Shown here: in pieces, positions 28,563 through 41,339 of the stretch
Layout of the letters: every line of letters starts with the position of its first letter
Position numbering within the stretch: position 1 is the first letter of the stretch
Assembly (NCBI RefSeq): GCF_003987175.1
Contig: NZ_PIPM01000006.1
Span: forward strand, 1 to 64,000
From: Aliidiomarina sanyensis
GTDB lineage: Bacteria; Pseudomonadota; Gammaproteobacteria; Enterobacterales; Alteromonadaceae
Direction: 5' to 3'
DNA: 64,000 bases
Notes under the pieces: generated by a model
What the model was told of the DNA's origin: nothing
Seen by the model: the letters and a program-made list of their open reading frames with translations, nothing else
Database searches by the model: none
Made by a program: the position numbers and the translations under genes

Positions 28563-30029
28563 ATGCTACGAATTGCCCAAGAAGCCCTCACTTTTGACGA
28601 CGTTTTGCTCTTGCCTGCGCACTCCACCGTGTTGCCGCATACAGCGAAACTAAATACCCGCTTAACGAAAAGCATTACACTGAATATTCCACTTGTTTCG
28701 GCTGCGATGGATACCGTAACGGAAGCCGATCTGGCGATTGCTCTCGCCCAGGAAGGTGGAATGGGCTTTATTCACAAGAATATGAGCATCAGTGACCAAG
28801 CAGCCCATGTTCGTAAGGTGAAGAAATACGAAAGCGGTATTGTCTCTGATCCAGTCACCGTGACCCCAAAGACAACGCTCAAGCAAGTGAAAGCCCTTGC
28901 ACTTGAACATGGATTTCATGGCTTCCCCGTGGTTGAAAAAAATCGCCTGGTCGGCATTGTGACGGGTCGGGATACTCGTTTCGAAGAGTCCGGAAATACC
29001 GTTGTTGCAGACGTGATGACGCCAGAAGAGCGTTTGGTCACGGTTCGCGAGAATACTTCAAGTGCAGAAATCTTAGCCCTGATGCATAAGCATCGCATCG
29101 AAAAGATCCTTGTGGTGAACGATAAGCATGAACTGCGCGGCATGATTACCCTGAAGGATTATGAAAAGGCCGCCAATAAACCGAACGCCTGTAAAGATGA
29201 GCAAGGTCGATTGCGGGTGGGTGCTGCAGTTGGTGTTGGCGCCGGTACGGAAGAACGCATCGCAGCCTTGGTGGAAGCAGGTGCCGACGTCATTCTGATT
29301 GATACCTCACATGGACACTCAGAAGGTGTCCTTGAGCGTGTTCGCTGGACTCGCAAGAACTTTCCAGACATTCAAATTATCGGTGGCAACGTAGCCACGG
29401 CTGAAGGTGCGGTTGCGCTGGCCGATGCAGGAGTGGACGCAGTGAAAGTCGGAATTGGTCCGGGGTCTATCTGTACCACGCGGATCGTGACCGGTTGCGG
29501 TGTCCCACAAATTACGGCGATTTCAAACGCGGTTGCGGGCCTCGAAGGGCGCGATATCCCGGTGATTGCTGATGGCGGTATTCGATTCTCTGGTGATATC
29601 ACAAAAGCGATCGTTGCCGGTGCGAGCTGTGTCATGGTTGGCAGTATGCTTGCGGGAACGGAAGAGTCTCCGGGTGAAGTCGAGCTATACCAAGGCCGTT
29701 ACTATAAGTCATACCGTGGCATGGGCTCGCTTGGCGCCATGAACCAAAGCCATGGCTCATCGGATCGTTACTTCCAAGCAAGTAACCAGGCCGAGAAGTT
29801 AGTTCCTGAAGGCATTGAAGGTCGAGTGGCATACAAAGGCCCAATCGCCAATATTATTCACCAGCAGATGGGTGGCTTGCGCTCTGCCATGGGGCTGACG
29901 GGCTCGGCAGATATCGAAACGCTGCGAACCAAACCACAGTTTGTGAAGGTCACCTCAGCAGGGATGGGTGAGTCGCACGTCCATGACGTCCAGATCACGA
30001 AAGAAGCTCCTAACTACCGGATGGGTTAA
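28563..30029 (+). CDS. guaB: IMP dehydrogenase
   Basis: A 488-residue enzyme that oxidises IMP to XMP, the first committed step to GMP. It has a TIM barrel with two inserted CBS domains (residues ~95-205), the catalytic loop [18 protein letters not shown] with the active-site cysteine, and the C-terminal flap containing [19 protein letters not shown]. Length matches E. coli GuaB. guaA follows after nine bases. Confidence 0.98.
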   Translation: MLRIAQEALTFDDVLLLPAHSTVLPHTAKLNTRLTKSITLNIPLVSAAMDTVTEADLAIALAQEGGMGFIHKNMSISDQAAHVRKVKKYESGIVSDPVTVTPKTTLKQVKALALEHGFHGFPVVEKNRLVGIVTGRDTRFEESGNTVVADVMTPEERLVTVRENTSSAEILALMHKHRIEKILVVNDKHELRGMITLKDYEKAANKPNACKDEQGRLRVGAAVGVGAGTEERIAALVEAGADVILIDTSHGHSEGVLERVRWTRKNFPDIQIIGGNVATAEGAVALADAGVDAVKVGIGPGSICTTRIVTGCGVPQITAISNAVAGLEGRDIPVIADGGIRFSGDITKAIVAGASCVMVGSMLAGTEESPGEVELYQGRYYKSYRGMGSLGAMNQSHGSSDRYFQASNQAEKLVPEGIEGRVAYKGPIANIIHQQMGGLRSAMGLTGSADIETLRTKPQFVKVTSAGMGESHVHDVQITKEAPNYRMG

Positions 30030-30038
30030 TAGACAGAT

Positions 30039-31616
30039 ATGACACAAGATATTCATCAGCATCGTATTCTAATTCTCGACTTTGGTTCGCAATACACGCA
30101 GCTGATTGCTCGCCGTATTCGTGAGATCGGCGTGTACTGTGAACTTTGGGCTTGGGACGTGGATGCGGACGATATCAAAGCCTTTAATCCAGACGGAATT
30201 GTGCTCTCGGGTGGTCCGGAAAGCGTGGTTGAGGCAGGCTCTCCTCGTGCCCCAGAATATGTATTCTCTGCCGGTGTTCCGGTACTGGGCGTGTGCTACG
30301 GCATGCAGACTATGGCTGCCCAGCTCGGGGGTGCAGTTCAAGGCTCCAATCTACGCGAATTTGGATATGCGCGAGTCGAACAGGTCGCCGATTGCCCTCT
30401 TTTTAAAAACATAGAGGATGGCATTAGTGAGAACAACCTGCCATTGCTTGATGTATGGATGAGCCACGGCGATAAAGTCAGTGATATCCCGCGCGGATTT
30501 ATTACCACGGCGCGCACGGAAACCTGTCCCCATGCGGCCATGGCCAATGAAGAGAAGCGTTTTTACGGGGTTCAGTTCCACCCTGAAGTGACCCATACGC
30601 GACAGGGTCTGCGGATGTTGGAGCATTTCGTGCTCGATATCTGCCAATGTGAGAAGCTCTGGACACCGGGCGCCATTATTGAGGATGCAATTGAGCGGAT
30701 CCGTGAGCAAGTCGGTACTGGCAAGGTACTTTTGGGTCTCTCGGGCGGCGTGGATTCATCGGTCACTGCAATGCTATTGCACCGTGCGATAGGCGACCAG
30801 CTGACCTGCGTATTTGTAGACAACGGGCTTCTGAGACTGAATGAAGCGGATCAGGTGATGGAGATGTTCGGTGACCACTTTGGTTTGAACATCATCCGCG
30901 TCGACGCAGAAGATCGTTTCTTGGATGCCTTGGCTGGTATTGACGAGCCAGAAGCCAAGCGCAAAGCCATTGGCCGCTCATTCATTGAAGTGTTTGATGA
31001 AGAGGCGCATAAGCTTACGGAAGTGAACTGGTTGGCCCAGGGCACCATTTATCCTGATGTTATTGAATCAGCAGGATCAAAGACTGGGAAAGCACATGTC
31101 ATCAAATCGCACCATAACGTGGGTGGCCTGCCGGAAGACATGAAAATGGGCTTGGTCGAGCCACTGCGGGAATTGTTTAAAGACGAAGTGCGCAAGATTG
31201 GACTTGAGCTCGGCTTACCCTATGACATGCTCTATCGTCATCCATTCCCAGGACCGGGACTCGGTGTTCGAGTCCTTGGGGAAGTGAAGAAAGAGTACTG
31301 TGATTTGTTGCGCCGTGCAGATGCAATTTTCATTGAAGAACTGCATAAGGCTGACCTCTACCACAAAGTCAGTCAAGCATTCGCTGTTTTCCTGCCGGTT
31401 CGTTCGGTTGGGGTCATGGGCGACGCTCGCAAATACGATTGGGTTGTTTCACTGCGCGCGGTAGAAACCATCGACTTTATGACGGCTCACTGGGCGCACT
31501 TGCCCTACGACCTGCTCGGACGGGTCTCGAACCGAATCATCAACGAGATTGATGGGATCAGTCGAGTGGTGTACGACGTGTCTGGGAAACCCCCGGCCAC
31601 GATTGAGTGGGAATAA
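30039..31616 (+). CDS. guaA: GMP synthase (glutamine-hydrolysing)
   Basis: A 525-residue enzyme that aminates XMP to GMP. The N-terminal class I glutamine amidotransferase domain has the nucleophile in GVCYGMQ and the His-Glu pair in FHPEVTHT. The ATP pyrophosphatase domain has the P-loop LSGGVDSSV, and the C-terminal dimerisation domain ends in [10 protein letters not shown]. It forms the guaBA operon and is followed by a strong terminator. Confidence 0.99.
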   Translation: MTQDIHQHRILILDFGSQYTQLIARRIREIGVYCELWAWDVDADDIKAFNPDGIVLSGGPESVVEAGSPRAPEYVFSAGVPVLGVCYGMQTMAAQLGGAVQGSNLREFGYARVEQVADCPLFKNIEDGISENNLPLLDVWMSHGDKVSDIPRGFITTARTETCPHAAMANEEKRFYGVQFHPEVTHTRQGLRMLEHFVLDICQCEKLWTPGAIIEDAIERIREQVGTGKVLLGLSGGVDSSVTAMLLHRAIGDQLTCVFVDNGLLRLNEADQVMEMFGDHFGLNIIRVDAEDRFLDALAGIDEPEAKRKAIGRSFIEVFDEEAHKLTEVNWLAQGTIYPDVIESAGSKTGKAHVIKSHHNVGGLPEDMKMGLVEPLRELFKDEVRKIGLELGLPYDMLYRHPFPGPGLGVRVLGEVKKEYCDLLRRADAIFIEELHKADLYHKVSQAFAVFLPVRSVGVMGDARKYDWVVSLRAVETIDFMTAHWAHLPYDLLGRVSNRIINEIDGISRVVYDVSGKPPATIEWE

Positions 31617-31627
31617 CCAGGCTTATC

Positions 31628-31662
31628 AAGGTCGCCATGCAATATGCTGGCGACCTTTTTTT
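31628..31662 (+). terminator. Rho-independent terminator after guaA
   Basis: A perfect 10-bp stem AAGGTCGCCA / TGGCGACCTT with a 10-base loop is followed by a run of T. It overlaps the stop of the convergent small gene by a couple of bases and so marks the boundary for both. Confidence 0.9.
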
Positions 31663-31849
31663 ACCCTTGTGGATGTTCAAAGAGGCGAGGCCACAGCAGC
31701 ACGAGAATCAGCGAAATGTAAGGTAATAGCAAGCCAATGAAAAACCACCGCCAGCCGTTAAAGCCGCGAAAGTGAGCGATCAAACCGACGATGATTCCGG
31801 AAAGTCCGAAAGTGAGTGAGAAAGCGAAAAGAAAGACCAAGATTTCCAT
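31661..31849 (-). CDS. Small two-helix membrane protein, unknown function
   Basis: Encodes 62 residues beginning MEILVFLFAFSLTFGLSG. Two hydrophobic helices (about 3-24 and 33-53) are joined by a short basic/aromatic loop (AHFRGFNGWRWF), with a C-terminal RLFEHPQG. GGAG lies seven bases before the ATG at 31849. The frame is also open 18 codons upstream through an A9 and a G7 tract (plus strand T9 at 31865-31873 and C7 at 31881-31887), but there is no good start signal there. The family was not recognised. Confidence 0.65.
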   Translation of the reverse strand: MEILVFLFAFSLTFGLSGIIVGLIAHFRGFNGWRWFFIGLLLPYISLILVLLWPRLFEHPQG

Positions 31850-31943
31850 ATGTGTAACTCCATGTTTTTTTTTGAATGTACCCCCCCGACAAAAACAAAT
31901 CAAATTCTTTCTGTTCTTTTAATCCGCATCGACACAACCTGAA

Positions 31944-31972
31944 TTGCGTAACCCACGGTCAGCCTTTATTAT
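31944..31972 (+). promoter_or_regulatory. Predicted promoter of the NhaC-type antiporter
   Basis: TTGCGT (31944-31949) and TATTAT (31967-31972) are 17 bases apart, about 47 bp before the start codon. Confidence 0.5.
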
Positions 31973-32019
31973 CGGTGGATATCAGAAAATAATTCAAAGA
32001 ACGGCAAGGGAGTGAGCAC

Positions 32020-33425
32020 ATGAATACCGAATTAGGCTGGATCAGTCTGTTACCCTCCTTGTTGGCAATTCTGTTCGCTATTGTGACGCGCAAGGTCATT
32101 TGGGCACTGCTCGGTGGGGTGTTGCTGGCGCACGTACTCCTGTTTATGCCGCAGGTCGGTGTTGGGTTATGGTCTGGGACCACCAGTTTATTCGAAACCC
32201 TCGTGAATCCGAGCAACCAATTGATTTGGGGCTTCACCCTTGCGATCGGCGCTTTGTTTGGTGTTTTGGAGCGGGGTGGAACTTTTGTTCACTTTGTGCG
32301 CGCGCTTGAGCAAAAGCAGCTCGTCCCGAATAAACGGCGGGCACGTTTATTCACATGGGTGTTAGGTGTTGTGGTCTTTATTGAGTCAAATGTGTCGATT
32401 ATGACCTCAGGGACGACATCACGACCCGTCTACGACAAGCTCGGCATCTCTCGGCAAAAGTTAGCTTACCTCGTCGACTCAACCTGTGCCCCGGTCTGCA
32501 TTCTTATTCCGCTCAATGCGTGGGGCGCATTCAATTTAGGGCTGATTGGTAATCAAGGGGTTGCCGATCCGCTAACCACCCTAGTCTATGCAGTGGTTCT
32601 GAACTTTTATGCTATCGTGGCGTTAATGCTGGCGTTTGGCGTGGCGTGGACCGGCTGGTCATTCGGACCCATGCAGAAGTACGAGCGAGAGGCACGAGTA
32701 AAGGTTGCTGAGCGACTTGAGCAAGAAAAAAAGCCGGGGCAAAACCATATCCCGAAACAAGCAATCAATCGTGGGGCGCTTGCTACGGTATTGATTAGTT
32801 TAGTCACCATGGTGCTGCTCGTTCCAATTATGCTGTATATCACTGGGGATGGTTCAATTGTTCGAGGGCGGGGGATGGTCAGCGTCTTTGTCGCGATCGT
32901 CACGGCGTTAATTATTGCGATTATCGGCACATGGTTGAGTTTGCGGACTCCGGTAAAAGTGATTGCAGAGGCAGTGCTGCGCGGCGCATGGAAGATACTA
33001 CCGCTCGCAGTTATTCTCTGGTTGGCGATTACTCTGGGTGACGCGACACGAGCCCTTGGCAGCGGTGCTTACCTTGCCGATATCCTTAATGAGGCATTGC
33101 CGACTTGGATGCTCCCGGCATTGATTTTCTTGCTGGCGGCATTAACTGCATTTGCGATTGGTTCGAGTTGGGGGACCTTTGCCATTATGCTGCCCCTCGC
33201 AATCCCGCTCGCGATGAGTCTCGATTTGCCCGTTCCATTGTTAATTGCTGCAGCTCTGTCCGGCGGGATCTTTGGCGATCACGCATCGCCGATCAGTGAT
33301 ACCACAATCATTGCATCCTTGGCGGCTGGAGTTGATCATATAGAACACGTGCAGACCCAGTTGCCCTACGCGGTCTTGGCTGCGGTTATAACCACCGTCC
33401 TATTCGCCGCAGCTGGAATGATGAT

Positions 33426-33429
<4 letters not shown>
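32020..33429 (+). CDS. NhaC-family Na+/H+ antiporter-like transporter
   Basis: A 469-residue polytopic membrane protein of the NhaC/ion-transporter superfamily with about 11-12 hydrophobic segments. Family features include IESNVSIMTSGTTSRPVYDKLGISRQKLAYLVDSTCAPVCILIPLNAWGA and, near the end, GSSWGTFAIMLPLAIPLA and GGIFGDHASPISDTTI. It probably exchanges Na+ for H+, which suits a saline habitat; related members carry organic substrates, so the substrate is not certain. The start has AAGGGAG upstream. The stop TAG (33427-33429) is the TAG of a REP element, and the protein ends in MMM at that junction. Confidence 0.9.
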
Positions 33430-34291
<862 letters not shown>

Positions 34292-34392
34292 GGCTCCAGC
34301 CTTCTTTAGCACCAACGTATTCCTTTTGTAGCAGGTTTACCTTCCCTTCGTCAAAGCACACGAGTGGCAACGTAAGAGACAGAACGAACTGA

Positions 34393-35826
34393 TTAACGCG
34401 TGATAGCGTCGGACTCGGCATTCAATAGCGTCGATAAACGCTCTTGCTCATCCAGCCACACCAAGGTGTCATAATACCGACGAATATTTTCGACATAGCG
34501 CACCGGCTCGTCACCCCGCGCAAACCCGAAGCGCGTCGTGCGGTAGTAGCGATTCTGCCGGAGCAAAGGCAAGCGCTCGCGAACATCAATCCAATAATCC
34601 GGGTTGCCGCCCTGACGTTGGGTGATAATGCGGGCGTCCTCTAAATGACCTAACCCTACGTTATATGCTGCAAGCGCCATCCAGGTGCGGTCTGGTTCAG
34701 AAATCCGATCGGGTAGTCGTCGATGCAGACGATGCAAATATTCTGCACCACCGCGAATACTTTGTTCTGGGTCAAGTCGGCTGCGCACCCCGAGCTGTTG
34801 CGCCGTGGGAAGCGTCAGCATCATCATCCCGCGCACGCCTGTTGGGGAACGGGCCCACGGATCCCAGTGCGATTCTTGATACGCAACAGCAGCCAACAAG
34901 CGCCAATCGAGATCGCCCGCATACTCTTCGAAGAGTGCTTTGTAGTTCGGGAGGGTGGATTGAATGGCGGCAATAAATGCACGGGTATCGACCACATTAA
35001 ATTGCGCGACATGACCAAAATAACGATCCACCAGCTGCACCAACAGGCCGTTTTCATGACTGTGGCCAACATATTCAATGGCGGCTGCGTACAAGGAATC
35101 ATCCGAACTGCCAGTAAATGCCCAAGCCAAATGGGTATTATCACGAACGGTAAATGCAATGCTGAGATCCGGATGCGTGCGGCGCTTAATGTCCAAATGA
35201 TGCGAATCTGCAATGGTAAAATCCAAGCGGCCTTGCATTACATGATCGAGTAATTCATCGGCATCGTAGAGCGGAGTGCTCGACCAATTTAAATGAGGAT
35301 AATGGTCGGATAGGGCGACCAGCATGGCTTCATGACTGCTGCCTTCAACAACCCGAATCTGACCTTCCACCTGGGTCCAATCACGCGGTCGCTCACGTGA
35401 GTCTTGTCGATAAACGAGCTTCTGCTCTACTTGGTGGTAGGGCGGAGTGAAGCGAAAGACACGGCGGCGCTCGTCTGTGATATCCAGTCCTGCCGCAAGA
35501 AAATCAACCGCACCACTGTCGAGGAGCTGCCAGAGTTCACGAAGTTCGTAGCGCACTTCAAGCTCGAGGGTTACACCAAGTGATGCGGCAAAGCCTTGTA
35601 ACAACTCGTACTCAAAACCTGTGCCCGTTTGGTCTGGGCCCAAATAGTAGTTGACCGGCGACATCATGGTGCCGATGCGCAAGGTACCGCGCTCTTGAAT
35701 TTTCTGCAGCTGGTGTTGTTCAACGCGCTCGCCACCACATCCGCTGAGACTCAGCAAGAGTGCCAGGGCGACGGCAAGTATGCTTGTGTACCTTCCAAGT
35801 CGTATCACGTTGTAGACACCCTTCAT
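34393..35826 (-). CDS. mltF: Membrane-bound lytic murein transglycosylase F
   Basis: A 477-residue transglycosylase that cleaves peptidoglycan glycan strands. The signal region ends in a lipobox-like LSLSGCGG. Residues ~55-280 form a periplasmic solute-binding (SBP_bac_3) domain (LRIGTMMSPVNYYLGPDQTGTGFEYELL), which in MltF regulates activity. The SLT domain follows, with the catalytic glutamate in AYQESHWDPWARSPTGVRGMMMLT. The start is taken as the ATG at 35826 (MKGVYNVIRLGRY); a GTG 17 codons earlier lacks a signal-peptide start and a ribosome-binding site. Divergent from purL. Confidence 0.94.
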   Translation of the reverse strand: MKGVYNVIRLGRYTSILAVALALLLSLSGCGGERVEQHQLQKIQERGTLRIGTMMSPVNYYLGPDQTGTGFEYELLQGFAASLGVTLELEVRYELRELWQLLDSGAVDFLAAGLDITDERRRVFRFTPPYHQVEQKLVYRQDSRERPRDWTQVEGQIRVVEGSSHEAMLVALSDHYPHLNWSSTPLYDADELLDHVMQGRLDFTIADSHHLDIKRRTHPDLSIAFTVRDNTHLAWAFTGSSDDSLYAAAIEYVGHSHENGLLVQLVDRYFGHVAQFNVVDTRAFIAAIQSTLPNYKALFEEYAGDLDWRLLAAVAYQESHWDPWARSPTGVRGMMMLTLPTAQQLGVRSRLDPEQSIRGGAEYLHRLHRRLPDRISEPDRTWMALAAYNVGLGHLEDARIITQRQGGNPDYWIDVRERLPLLRQNRYYRTTRFGFARGDEPVRYVENIRRYYDTLVWLDEQERLSTLLNAESDAITR

Positions 35827-35954
35827 TCTCGGGTCTGCCGACGCGGCTTTTGCGAGCAGCGTTTTAGACCAGAACACTAATCTTGGTGACAGTTATACCA
35901 GAACTGAGTGGTCGGTGCATTGTCGTTTGTGTCGCAAAACCATTCAATTTTCTT

Positions 35955-35960
35955 TATAAT
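35955..35960 (+). promoter_or_regulatory. Probable -10 box of purL
   Basis: A perfect TATAAT lies 44 bp before the purL start, but no good -35 is seen 17 bases upstream (TCGCAA). No PurR-like palindrome was recognised. Confidence 0.45.
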
Positions 35961-36003
35961 GCAGGGCCATCCCAATCCCTCATTGCAATCCGGAGCCTTA
36001 CCA

Positions 36004-39000
36004 GTGGAAATCCTTCGTGGTTCACCTGCTTTGTCTGATTTTCGTGCAGAGAAATTATTACAACGACTACAGACGGCTGCTTTGCCAGTCACCGCCCTCT
36101 ACGCCGAGTTTGTTCACTTTGTGCAAGTGAGTGCGCCACTTTCGGTTGCACATCAAGAGGTCTTGGCTGCGCTGTTAACCTACGGCCCGAAGCGAGAAGC
36201 GCACGTTCCCGAGGGACAACTCATCGTTGTGACGCCGCGTGTGGGAACCATTTCACCCTGGGCTTCGAAAGCAACCGATATTGCACACAACTGCGGACTC
36301 GAGGCGATTGAACGGATCGAACGTGGCGTTGCGTACTATCTTGAAGGGGAGCTCAGCCCAGAACAACGCAAGCAAGCGGCGATGCTACTCCATGATCGGA
36401 TGACCGAAAGTACTTTCGAATTGCTCGCAGATGCGGATATCCTCTTCGCCGAACAATCGCCTGCACCGTTCAGCACCGTTGATATCATGGGGCAAGGGCG
36501 CAGTGCACTTGAAGCGGCTAATCGCGAACTCGGCCTCGCACTCGCGGATGATGAGATTGATTATCTCGTCGAGAATTTCCAAAAATTAGGACGCAATCCG
36601 GTGGATGCTGAACTCTACATGTTCGCACAAGCCAACTCCGAGCATTGCCGTCATAAAATCTTCAATGCGGATTGGACCATTGATGGCGAGCCGCAAGAGA
36701 AGTCCTTGTTTAAGATGATCAAGCGCACCTTTGAGGTGACTCCAGATTACGTGCTCTCTGCTTACAAAGACAACGCGGCGGTGATGGAAGGTTCGGAGGC
36801 GGGTCGCTTCTTCCCTGAGGCGGGAACGCATGAATACCGCTATCACGGGGAGCCAATTCATATCCTCATGAAGGTCGAGACCCATAATCACCCGACCGCG
36901 ATTTCTCCATACCCAGGCGCAGCCACCGGTAGTGGAGGTGAAATACGCGATGAAGGTGCCACAGGCGTTGGCGCCAAGCCGAAAGCCGGATTAGTCGGTT
37001 TTTCAGTGTCTAACCTGCGAATTCCTGGGTTTGAACAGCCGTGGGAAGCAGATTTTGGCAAGCCAGGTCGTATTGTTTCCGCGCTCGACATTATGTTGGA
37101 AGGGCCGTTGGGCGGCGCCGCATTCAATAACGAATTTGGTCGGCCAAATATCACCGGCTATTTCCGTACGTACGAAGAGCAAGTGGTCAGTTTTAATGGT
37201 CTTGAGGTGCGTGGTTATCATAAGCCGATCATGATTGCAGGTGGCTTGGGTAACATCCGAGCGGACCATGTACAAAAAGATGATATTCCCGTGGGTGCGC
37301 CGCTTGTGGTTCTCGGTGGTCCAGCTATGAATATCGGGTTAGGAGGCGGTGCCGCCTCCTCGATGGCCTCCGGCGACTCATCGGAAGCGCTCGATTTCGC
37401 CTCGGTTCAGCGGGAGAATCCAGAAATGGAGCGGCGCTGCCAAGAAGTGATTGATCGCTGTTGGCAGTTGGGTTCAGAAAACCCAATCGTTTTTATCCAT
37501 GATGTCGGTGCAGGTGGACTTTCCAATGCGCTTCCAGAACTTGTCAATGATGGCGGGCGCGGTGGTGAGTTTAAGCTACGTGCGATCCCAAATGACGAGC
37601 CGGGTATGTCGCCGATGGCGATTTGGTCGAACGAATCGCAAGAGCGTTATGTTATTGCCATTGCTCCTGAACGTCTCGCAACCTTTGAGGCAATTTGTCA
37701 GCGGGAACGGGCACCGTTTGCGGTGGTTGGCGAAGCAACCGAACGTCAGACATTGCGTTTGTATGATGAAGTGTTTGATAACTACCCGGTCGATATGCCG
37801 CTCAACGTCCTCTTGGGTAAACCACCTAAAATGCATCGCGAAGTGAGTTCGACTCAACTTAATTCGGCACCTTTAGCAACGGCGACCTTGCAAGTGCGTG
37901 ATGCCATTGAGCGTCTGTTGCGCTTACCAGCCATTGCTGAAAAAACGTTTTTGATCACCATTGGGGATCGCAGTGTGACGGGTCTTGTTGCCCGTGATCA
38001 GATGGTGGGTCCGTGGCAAATTCCGGTAGCAGACTGCGGAGTAACTGCAGCGTCGTACGATAGTTATGCGGGTGAAGCGATGGCCATGGGGGAGCGGACG
38101 CCGCTTGCCTTGTTGAACCATGCCGCGTCCGCTCGAGTCGCGGTGGCAGAAGCCATTACCAATATTGCCGGGACTGCGATCGGAGACCTCAAGCGAATCA
38201 AGTTGTCGGCAAACTGGATGGCACCGGCAGGGCACCCAGGCGAGGACGCAGGCTTGTACGCTGCGGTGAAAGCGGTCGGCGAAGAATTGTGTCCAGCGCT
38301 GGGCTTAACGATTCCGGTCGGCAAAGATTCGATGTCGATGCAAACTCGCTGGCAAGAAGATGAAAAAGAGAAAGCTGTTATTTCTCCGATGTCACTGGTT
38401 ATCACGGCATTTGGGCGTGTAACTGATGTGCGAAAAACGGTTACCCCTGAATTGAAGCCAGAGCAGAGCGATTCGCGCCTGTTGCTGCTCGATCTGGGCC
38501 GCGGCCAGAATCGCTTGGGTGGCTCGGCGTTGGCCCAAGTGCATCGTGAATTGGGTGACACCCCCGTAGATTTGGATGCACCGGAATACCTCCGCGTTTA
38601 CTTTGAGGTGCTGCAGGCGCTGGTTGAAGCGGGCGACCTGATTGCATACCACGATCGCTCAGATGGCGGCGTATTTGTTACTGTGGCGGAGATGGCGTTT
38701 GCCGGAAACTGTGGTGCAGTGATGACCATCCCAGCGTCGGTTGACTTGATACCGGCGCTCTTTAGTGAGGAGCTCGGTGGCGTCATTCAAGTAACGCCTG
38801 AGGTTGCAAAACGTGTTCAAGCACAATTCGCGGAAGTGGGTTTTGCGGACATGGTGGTTGATCTCGGAACAGTTACCCCGAACGATGAGATTCGGATCAT
38901 GCATGGAGAGCAAACGGTCTATGCGGAGCCGCGCTCTGTCTTGCGTTCTATTTGGGCCGAAACGACCCATCAGATGCAGCGATTGCGTGATAACCCAGGT

Positions 39001-39888
39001 TGTGCAGACCAAGAGTTTGCACTCAAGCAAGATGCAGCGAATCCGGGTCTCCATGCAAAGCTAACTTTCGATCCAGCAGAAGACATCGCAGCGCCCTTTA
39101 TCTTAAAAGGCGTTGCGCCGCGAATCGCGATACTGCGAGAACAAGGCGTGAATTCCCATTATGAAATGGCGGCGGCGTTTGACCGAGCCGGTTTCCAAGC
39201 GATCGACGTGCATATGAGTGATATTCTCGCGGGCCGTGTGCAGTTAGCTGACTTCCAAGCGTTGGCCGCGTGTGGCGGATTCTCCTACGGTGATGTTTTG
39301 GGCGCCGGTGAAGGGTGGGCGAAATCAATTTTGTTCAACACCCAAGCCCGCGAGCAGTTTGCGCAGTTTTTCCAGCGTAAAGATACGCTTGCGTTGGGGG
39401 TCTGTAATGGCTGCCAGATGTTGTCGACTTTGCATGAACTGATCCCAGGAACGGCGCATTGGCCGCGCTTTGTTACGAACCGCTCGGAGCGTTTTGAGGC
39501 GCGTGTGGCCATGGTCGACGTGCAGAAGAGCCAGAGTCCATGGTTCGAGGGGATGGCCGGTTCACGGATGCCTATCGCTGTTTCGCACGGGGAAGGGCGA
39601 GTTGAATTCGCGCACTCCGAAGCGGTGACTGGGTTGAACGAGGCCGGGCAAATTACCCTGCGTTATGTGGATAATTATGGACAAGTGACGGAGCACTATC
39701 CAGCGAACCCGAATGGTTCCGTGCAGGGGATTACTGGAATTACTAACGACGATGGACGAGTGACGGCGATGATGCCACACCCTGAAAGAGTCTTCCGTGC
39801 GATTGCGAATAGTTGGTATCCGGAAGATTGGCAGGAAGATGGCGCTTGGATGCGTTTGTTCCGTAATGCGCGCAAAGCGCTCGGCTAA
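36004..39888 (+). CDS. purL: Phosphoribosylformylglycinamidine synthase
   Basis: A 1294-residue large-type PurL that converts FGAR to FGAM in purine synthesis. The start is GTG at 36004, giving [19 protein letters not shown], which lines up with the E. coli N-terminus; GGAG lies eight bases upstream. Domains in order: N-terminal PurS-like region, linker, two AIRS-type ATP domains ([29 protein letters not shown]), and a C-terminal glutamine amidotransferase with GVCNGCQML and the PHPERVFR region. Length equals E. coli PurL (1295). Confidence 0.98.
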   Translation: MEILRGSPALSDFRAEKLLQRLQTAALPVTALYAEFVHFVQVSAPLSVAHQEVLAALLTYGPKREAHVPEGQLIVVTPRVGTISPWASKATDIAHNCGLEAIERIERGVAYYLEGELSPEQRKQAAMLLHDRMTESTFELLADADILFAEQSPAPFSTVDIMGQGRSALEAANRELGLALADDEIDYLVENFQKLGRNPVDAELYMFAQANSEHCRHKIFNADWTIDGEPQEKSLFKMIKRTFEVTPDYVLSAYKDNAAVMEGSEAGRFFPEAGTHEYRYHGEPIHILMKVETHNHPTAISPYPGAATGSGGEIRDEGATGVGAKPKAGLVGFSVSNLRIPGFEQPWEADFGKPGRIVSALDIMLEGPLGGAAFNNEFGRPNITGYFRTYEEQVVSFNGLEVRGYHKPIMIAGGLGNIRADHVQKDDIPVGAPLVVLGGPAMNIGLGGGAASSMASGDSSEALDFASVQRENPEMERRCQEVIDRCWQLGSENPIVFIHDVGAGGLSNALPELVNDGGRGGEFKLRAIPNDEPGMSPMAIWSNESQERYVIAIAPERLATFEAICQRERAPFAVVGEATERQTLRLYDEVFDNYPVDMPLNVLLGKPPKMHREVSSTQLNSAPLATATLQVRDAIERLLRLPAIAEKTFLITIGDRSVTGLVARDQMVGPWQIPVADCGVTAASYDSYAGEAMAMGERTPLALLNHAASARVAVAEAITNIAGTAIGDLKRIKLSANWMAPAGHPGEDAGLYAAVKAVGEELCPALGLTIPVGKDSMSMQTRWQEDEKEKAVISPMSLVITAFGRVTDVRKTVTPELKPEQSDSRLLLLDLGRGQNRLGGSALAQVHRELGDTPVDLDAPEYLRVYFEVLQALVEAGDLIAYHDRSDGGVFVTVAEMAFAGNCGAVMTIPASVDLIPALFSEELGGVIQVTPEVAKRVQAQFAEVGFADMVVDLGTVTPNDEIRIMHGEQTVYAEPRSVLRSIWAETTHQMQRLRDNPGCADQEFALKQDAANPGLHAKLTFDPAEDIAAPFILKGVAPRIAILREQGVNSHYEMAAAFDRAGFQAIDVHMSDILAGRVQLADFQALAACGGFSYGDVLGAGEGWAKSILFNTQAREQFAQFFQRKDTLALGVCNGCQMLSTLHELIPGTAHWPRFVTNRSERFEARVAMVDVQKSQSPWFEGMAGSRMPIAVSHGEGRVEFAHSEAVTGLNEAGQITLRYVDNYGQVTEHYPANPNGSVQGITGITNDDGRVTAMMPHPERVFRAIANSWYPEDWQEDGAWMRLFRNARKALG

Positions 39889-39919
39889 ACCCGACCAAGC
39901 GAAATCCTTGATGTCATAA

Positions 39920-39948
39920 AAAAGGCCACCTTCATTCGGTGGCCTTTT
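39920..39948. terminator. Bidirectional terminator between purL and alkaline phosphatase
   Basis: AAAAGGCCACC pairs with GGTGGCCTTTT around TTCATTC, with A residues before and T residues after. It therefore serves both converging genes. Confidence 0.88.
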
Positions 39949-39968
39949 GTGTTTTAATCCAATGCGGG

Positions 39969-41315
39969 TTATTGGACCCACTCAATAAGTTGACGACCAA
40001 TGTCCGTTTGATCCTGGAAGCCACGGAAATAATCTGACCAAGGACCAAAGCTGATCACTGGAACATCTTCACCGGTGTGACCGCCGGTGGTCCAGCCCGC
40101 GCCAGTGTGCGCACGCACGATATCGACCAACACATTTTGAATGGCCTGACGATTACGCTCACTGCGGCTCGCGTGTTCGCGCAGTGCGGCTTGATGGTTG
40201 GAGCTCAGTGGGAATGGAATGTATTTCTCGACGTAGTCATTCCAATCGACTGCCGGCATATCGACGAGGTCAACGGCCATGGTCCGAAGGCCACGACCGA
40301 TTTTGTGGATTTCACCGGCGCGGAACTTATAGTCGCCGTCCGCTCCGAGGGTGAGACCTCCTGTGGAATGGTCGGCGGTTAAAATCACCGCGGTATCATC
40401 ACGCTCGTTTGCGTAACTGTAGAGAAACTCCATCAGCTCTTCGAGTTCAGCCATTTCATGCATGGCACAGGCGATATCGTTAGCGTGACCACACCAATCC
40501 ACCATAGACGCTTCGATCATAATGATATAGGGACGATCGTCTTGATCCAGTAACCGAAGGGCTTCTTGACTCATCATGCGCAAGCGCTTTTTGTCGTCGA
40601 TGACATAGGGGAATGAATCATCGTGAAACAGGCCGAACACGGGGAGCGTATCAAGTGTTTGCAGCTGTTCATATTCGTCCACAAAACTCACACCGGCGGC
40701 TTGTAGCGTTTCTACATGGTTCACTTCGGTTCCATCTTCCTCTTCACGCACGAAAAAGCGAGTGCCACTTCCCAAGACGATATCGAAATTTGGGCTGCCG
40801 TCATCGCGCAGGGCGGCCATCTGATCGGCAATTTCAGCTTCCATACGGCGTGACGGAACGTGCGCGAAAAATGCGGCGGGTGTCGCGTGAGTGACGCGGG
40901 TTGTCACCACTGTTCCGGTGCGCCAATCGTTGTCTTTTGCATATTGCATGACGGTGCGAATCGGATTGTGTTCGGCATCTACCGATATCGCGCCATTAAA
41001 GGTTTTATAGCCTGTCGCAAGGGCGGTTGCGCTGGCGGCTGAATCGGTGACTTGGGTATCGTCCGCTGGATAGGTGCTCGCCATCCCAACCAAGTAACGA
41101 TCAAACAGGGTGGACTGCACATCGGAGTCAAGGGTGTAGTCGCGGCCATCTTTAAAATGACGGTAGGCAGTTACGTAGGGGAAACCCATTCCATCAGCGA
41201 TCACTAAGATAATGCGTTGGGGACCCTGTGCTTGCTCTTCAGCAGCGACTGGGCTGCTGTTGAACCCCACCGCCACAGCGACAAGAGCGAGGGATGCAAT
41301 AAAGCGTTTCATCAT
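39969..41315 (-). CDS. Secreted alkaline phosphatase (PhoA family)
   Basis: A 448-residue periplasmic or secreted phosphomonoesterase. The signal peptide MMKRFIASLALVAVAVGFNSSPVAAEE is followed by the first metal ligand in VIADGMGFPYV. The nucleophile serine is in VTDSAASATALATG (about Ser92), and further metal ligands are in EASMVDWCGHAND, ILTADHSTGGLTLG and GWTTGGHTGEDVPV. It is of the PhoA superfamily, with the short insert typical of marine enzymes. It may be exported by the T2SS in the window (inference). No Pho box was recognised upstream. Confidence 0.93.
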   Translation of the reverse strand: MMKRFIASLALVAVAVGFNSSPVAAEEQAQGPQRIILVIADGMGFPYVTAYRHFKDGRDYTLDSDVQSTLFDRYLVGMASTYPADDTQVTDSAASATALATGYKTFNGAISVDAEHNPIRTVMQYAKDNDWRTGTVVTTRVTHATPAAFFAHVPSRRMEAEIADQMAALRDDGSPNFDIVLGSGTRFFVREEEDGTEVNHVETLQAAGVSFVDEYEQLQTLDTLPVFGLFHDDSFPYVIDDKKRLRMMSQEALRLLDQDDRPYIIMIEASMVDWCGHANDIACAMHEMAELEELMEFLYSYANERDDTAVILTADHSTGGLTLGADGDYKFRAGEIHKIGRGLRTMAVDLVDMPAVDWNDYVEKYIPFPLSSNHQAALREHASRSERNRQAIQNVLVDIVRAHTGAGWTTGGHTGEDVPVISFGPWSDYFRGFQDQTDIGRQLIEWVQ

Positions 41316-41339
41316 GAGTATATCCTAATCTTTAGTTTG

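Noticed and set aside
30069-30823. Minus-strand frames inside guaA, and similar antisense frames in purL, ileS and gspD
   Set aside because: They are shadows of strongly biased coding sequence, with no start signals and no recognisable protein features.
35908-36003. A 32-residue N-terminal extension of PurL
   Set aside because: The GTG at 36004 gives the conserved EILRGSPAL start with GGAG upstream; the extension overlaps the TATAAT box.
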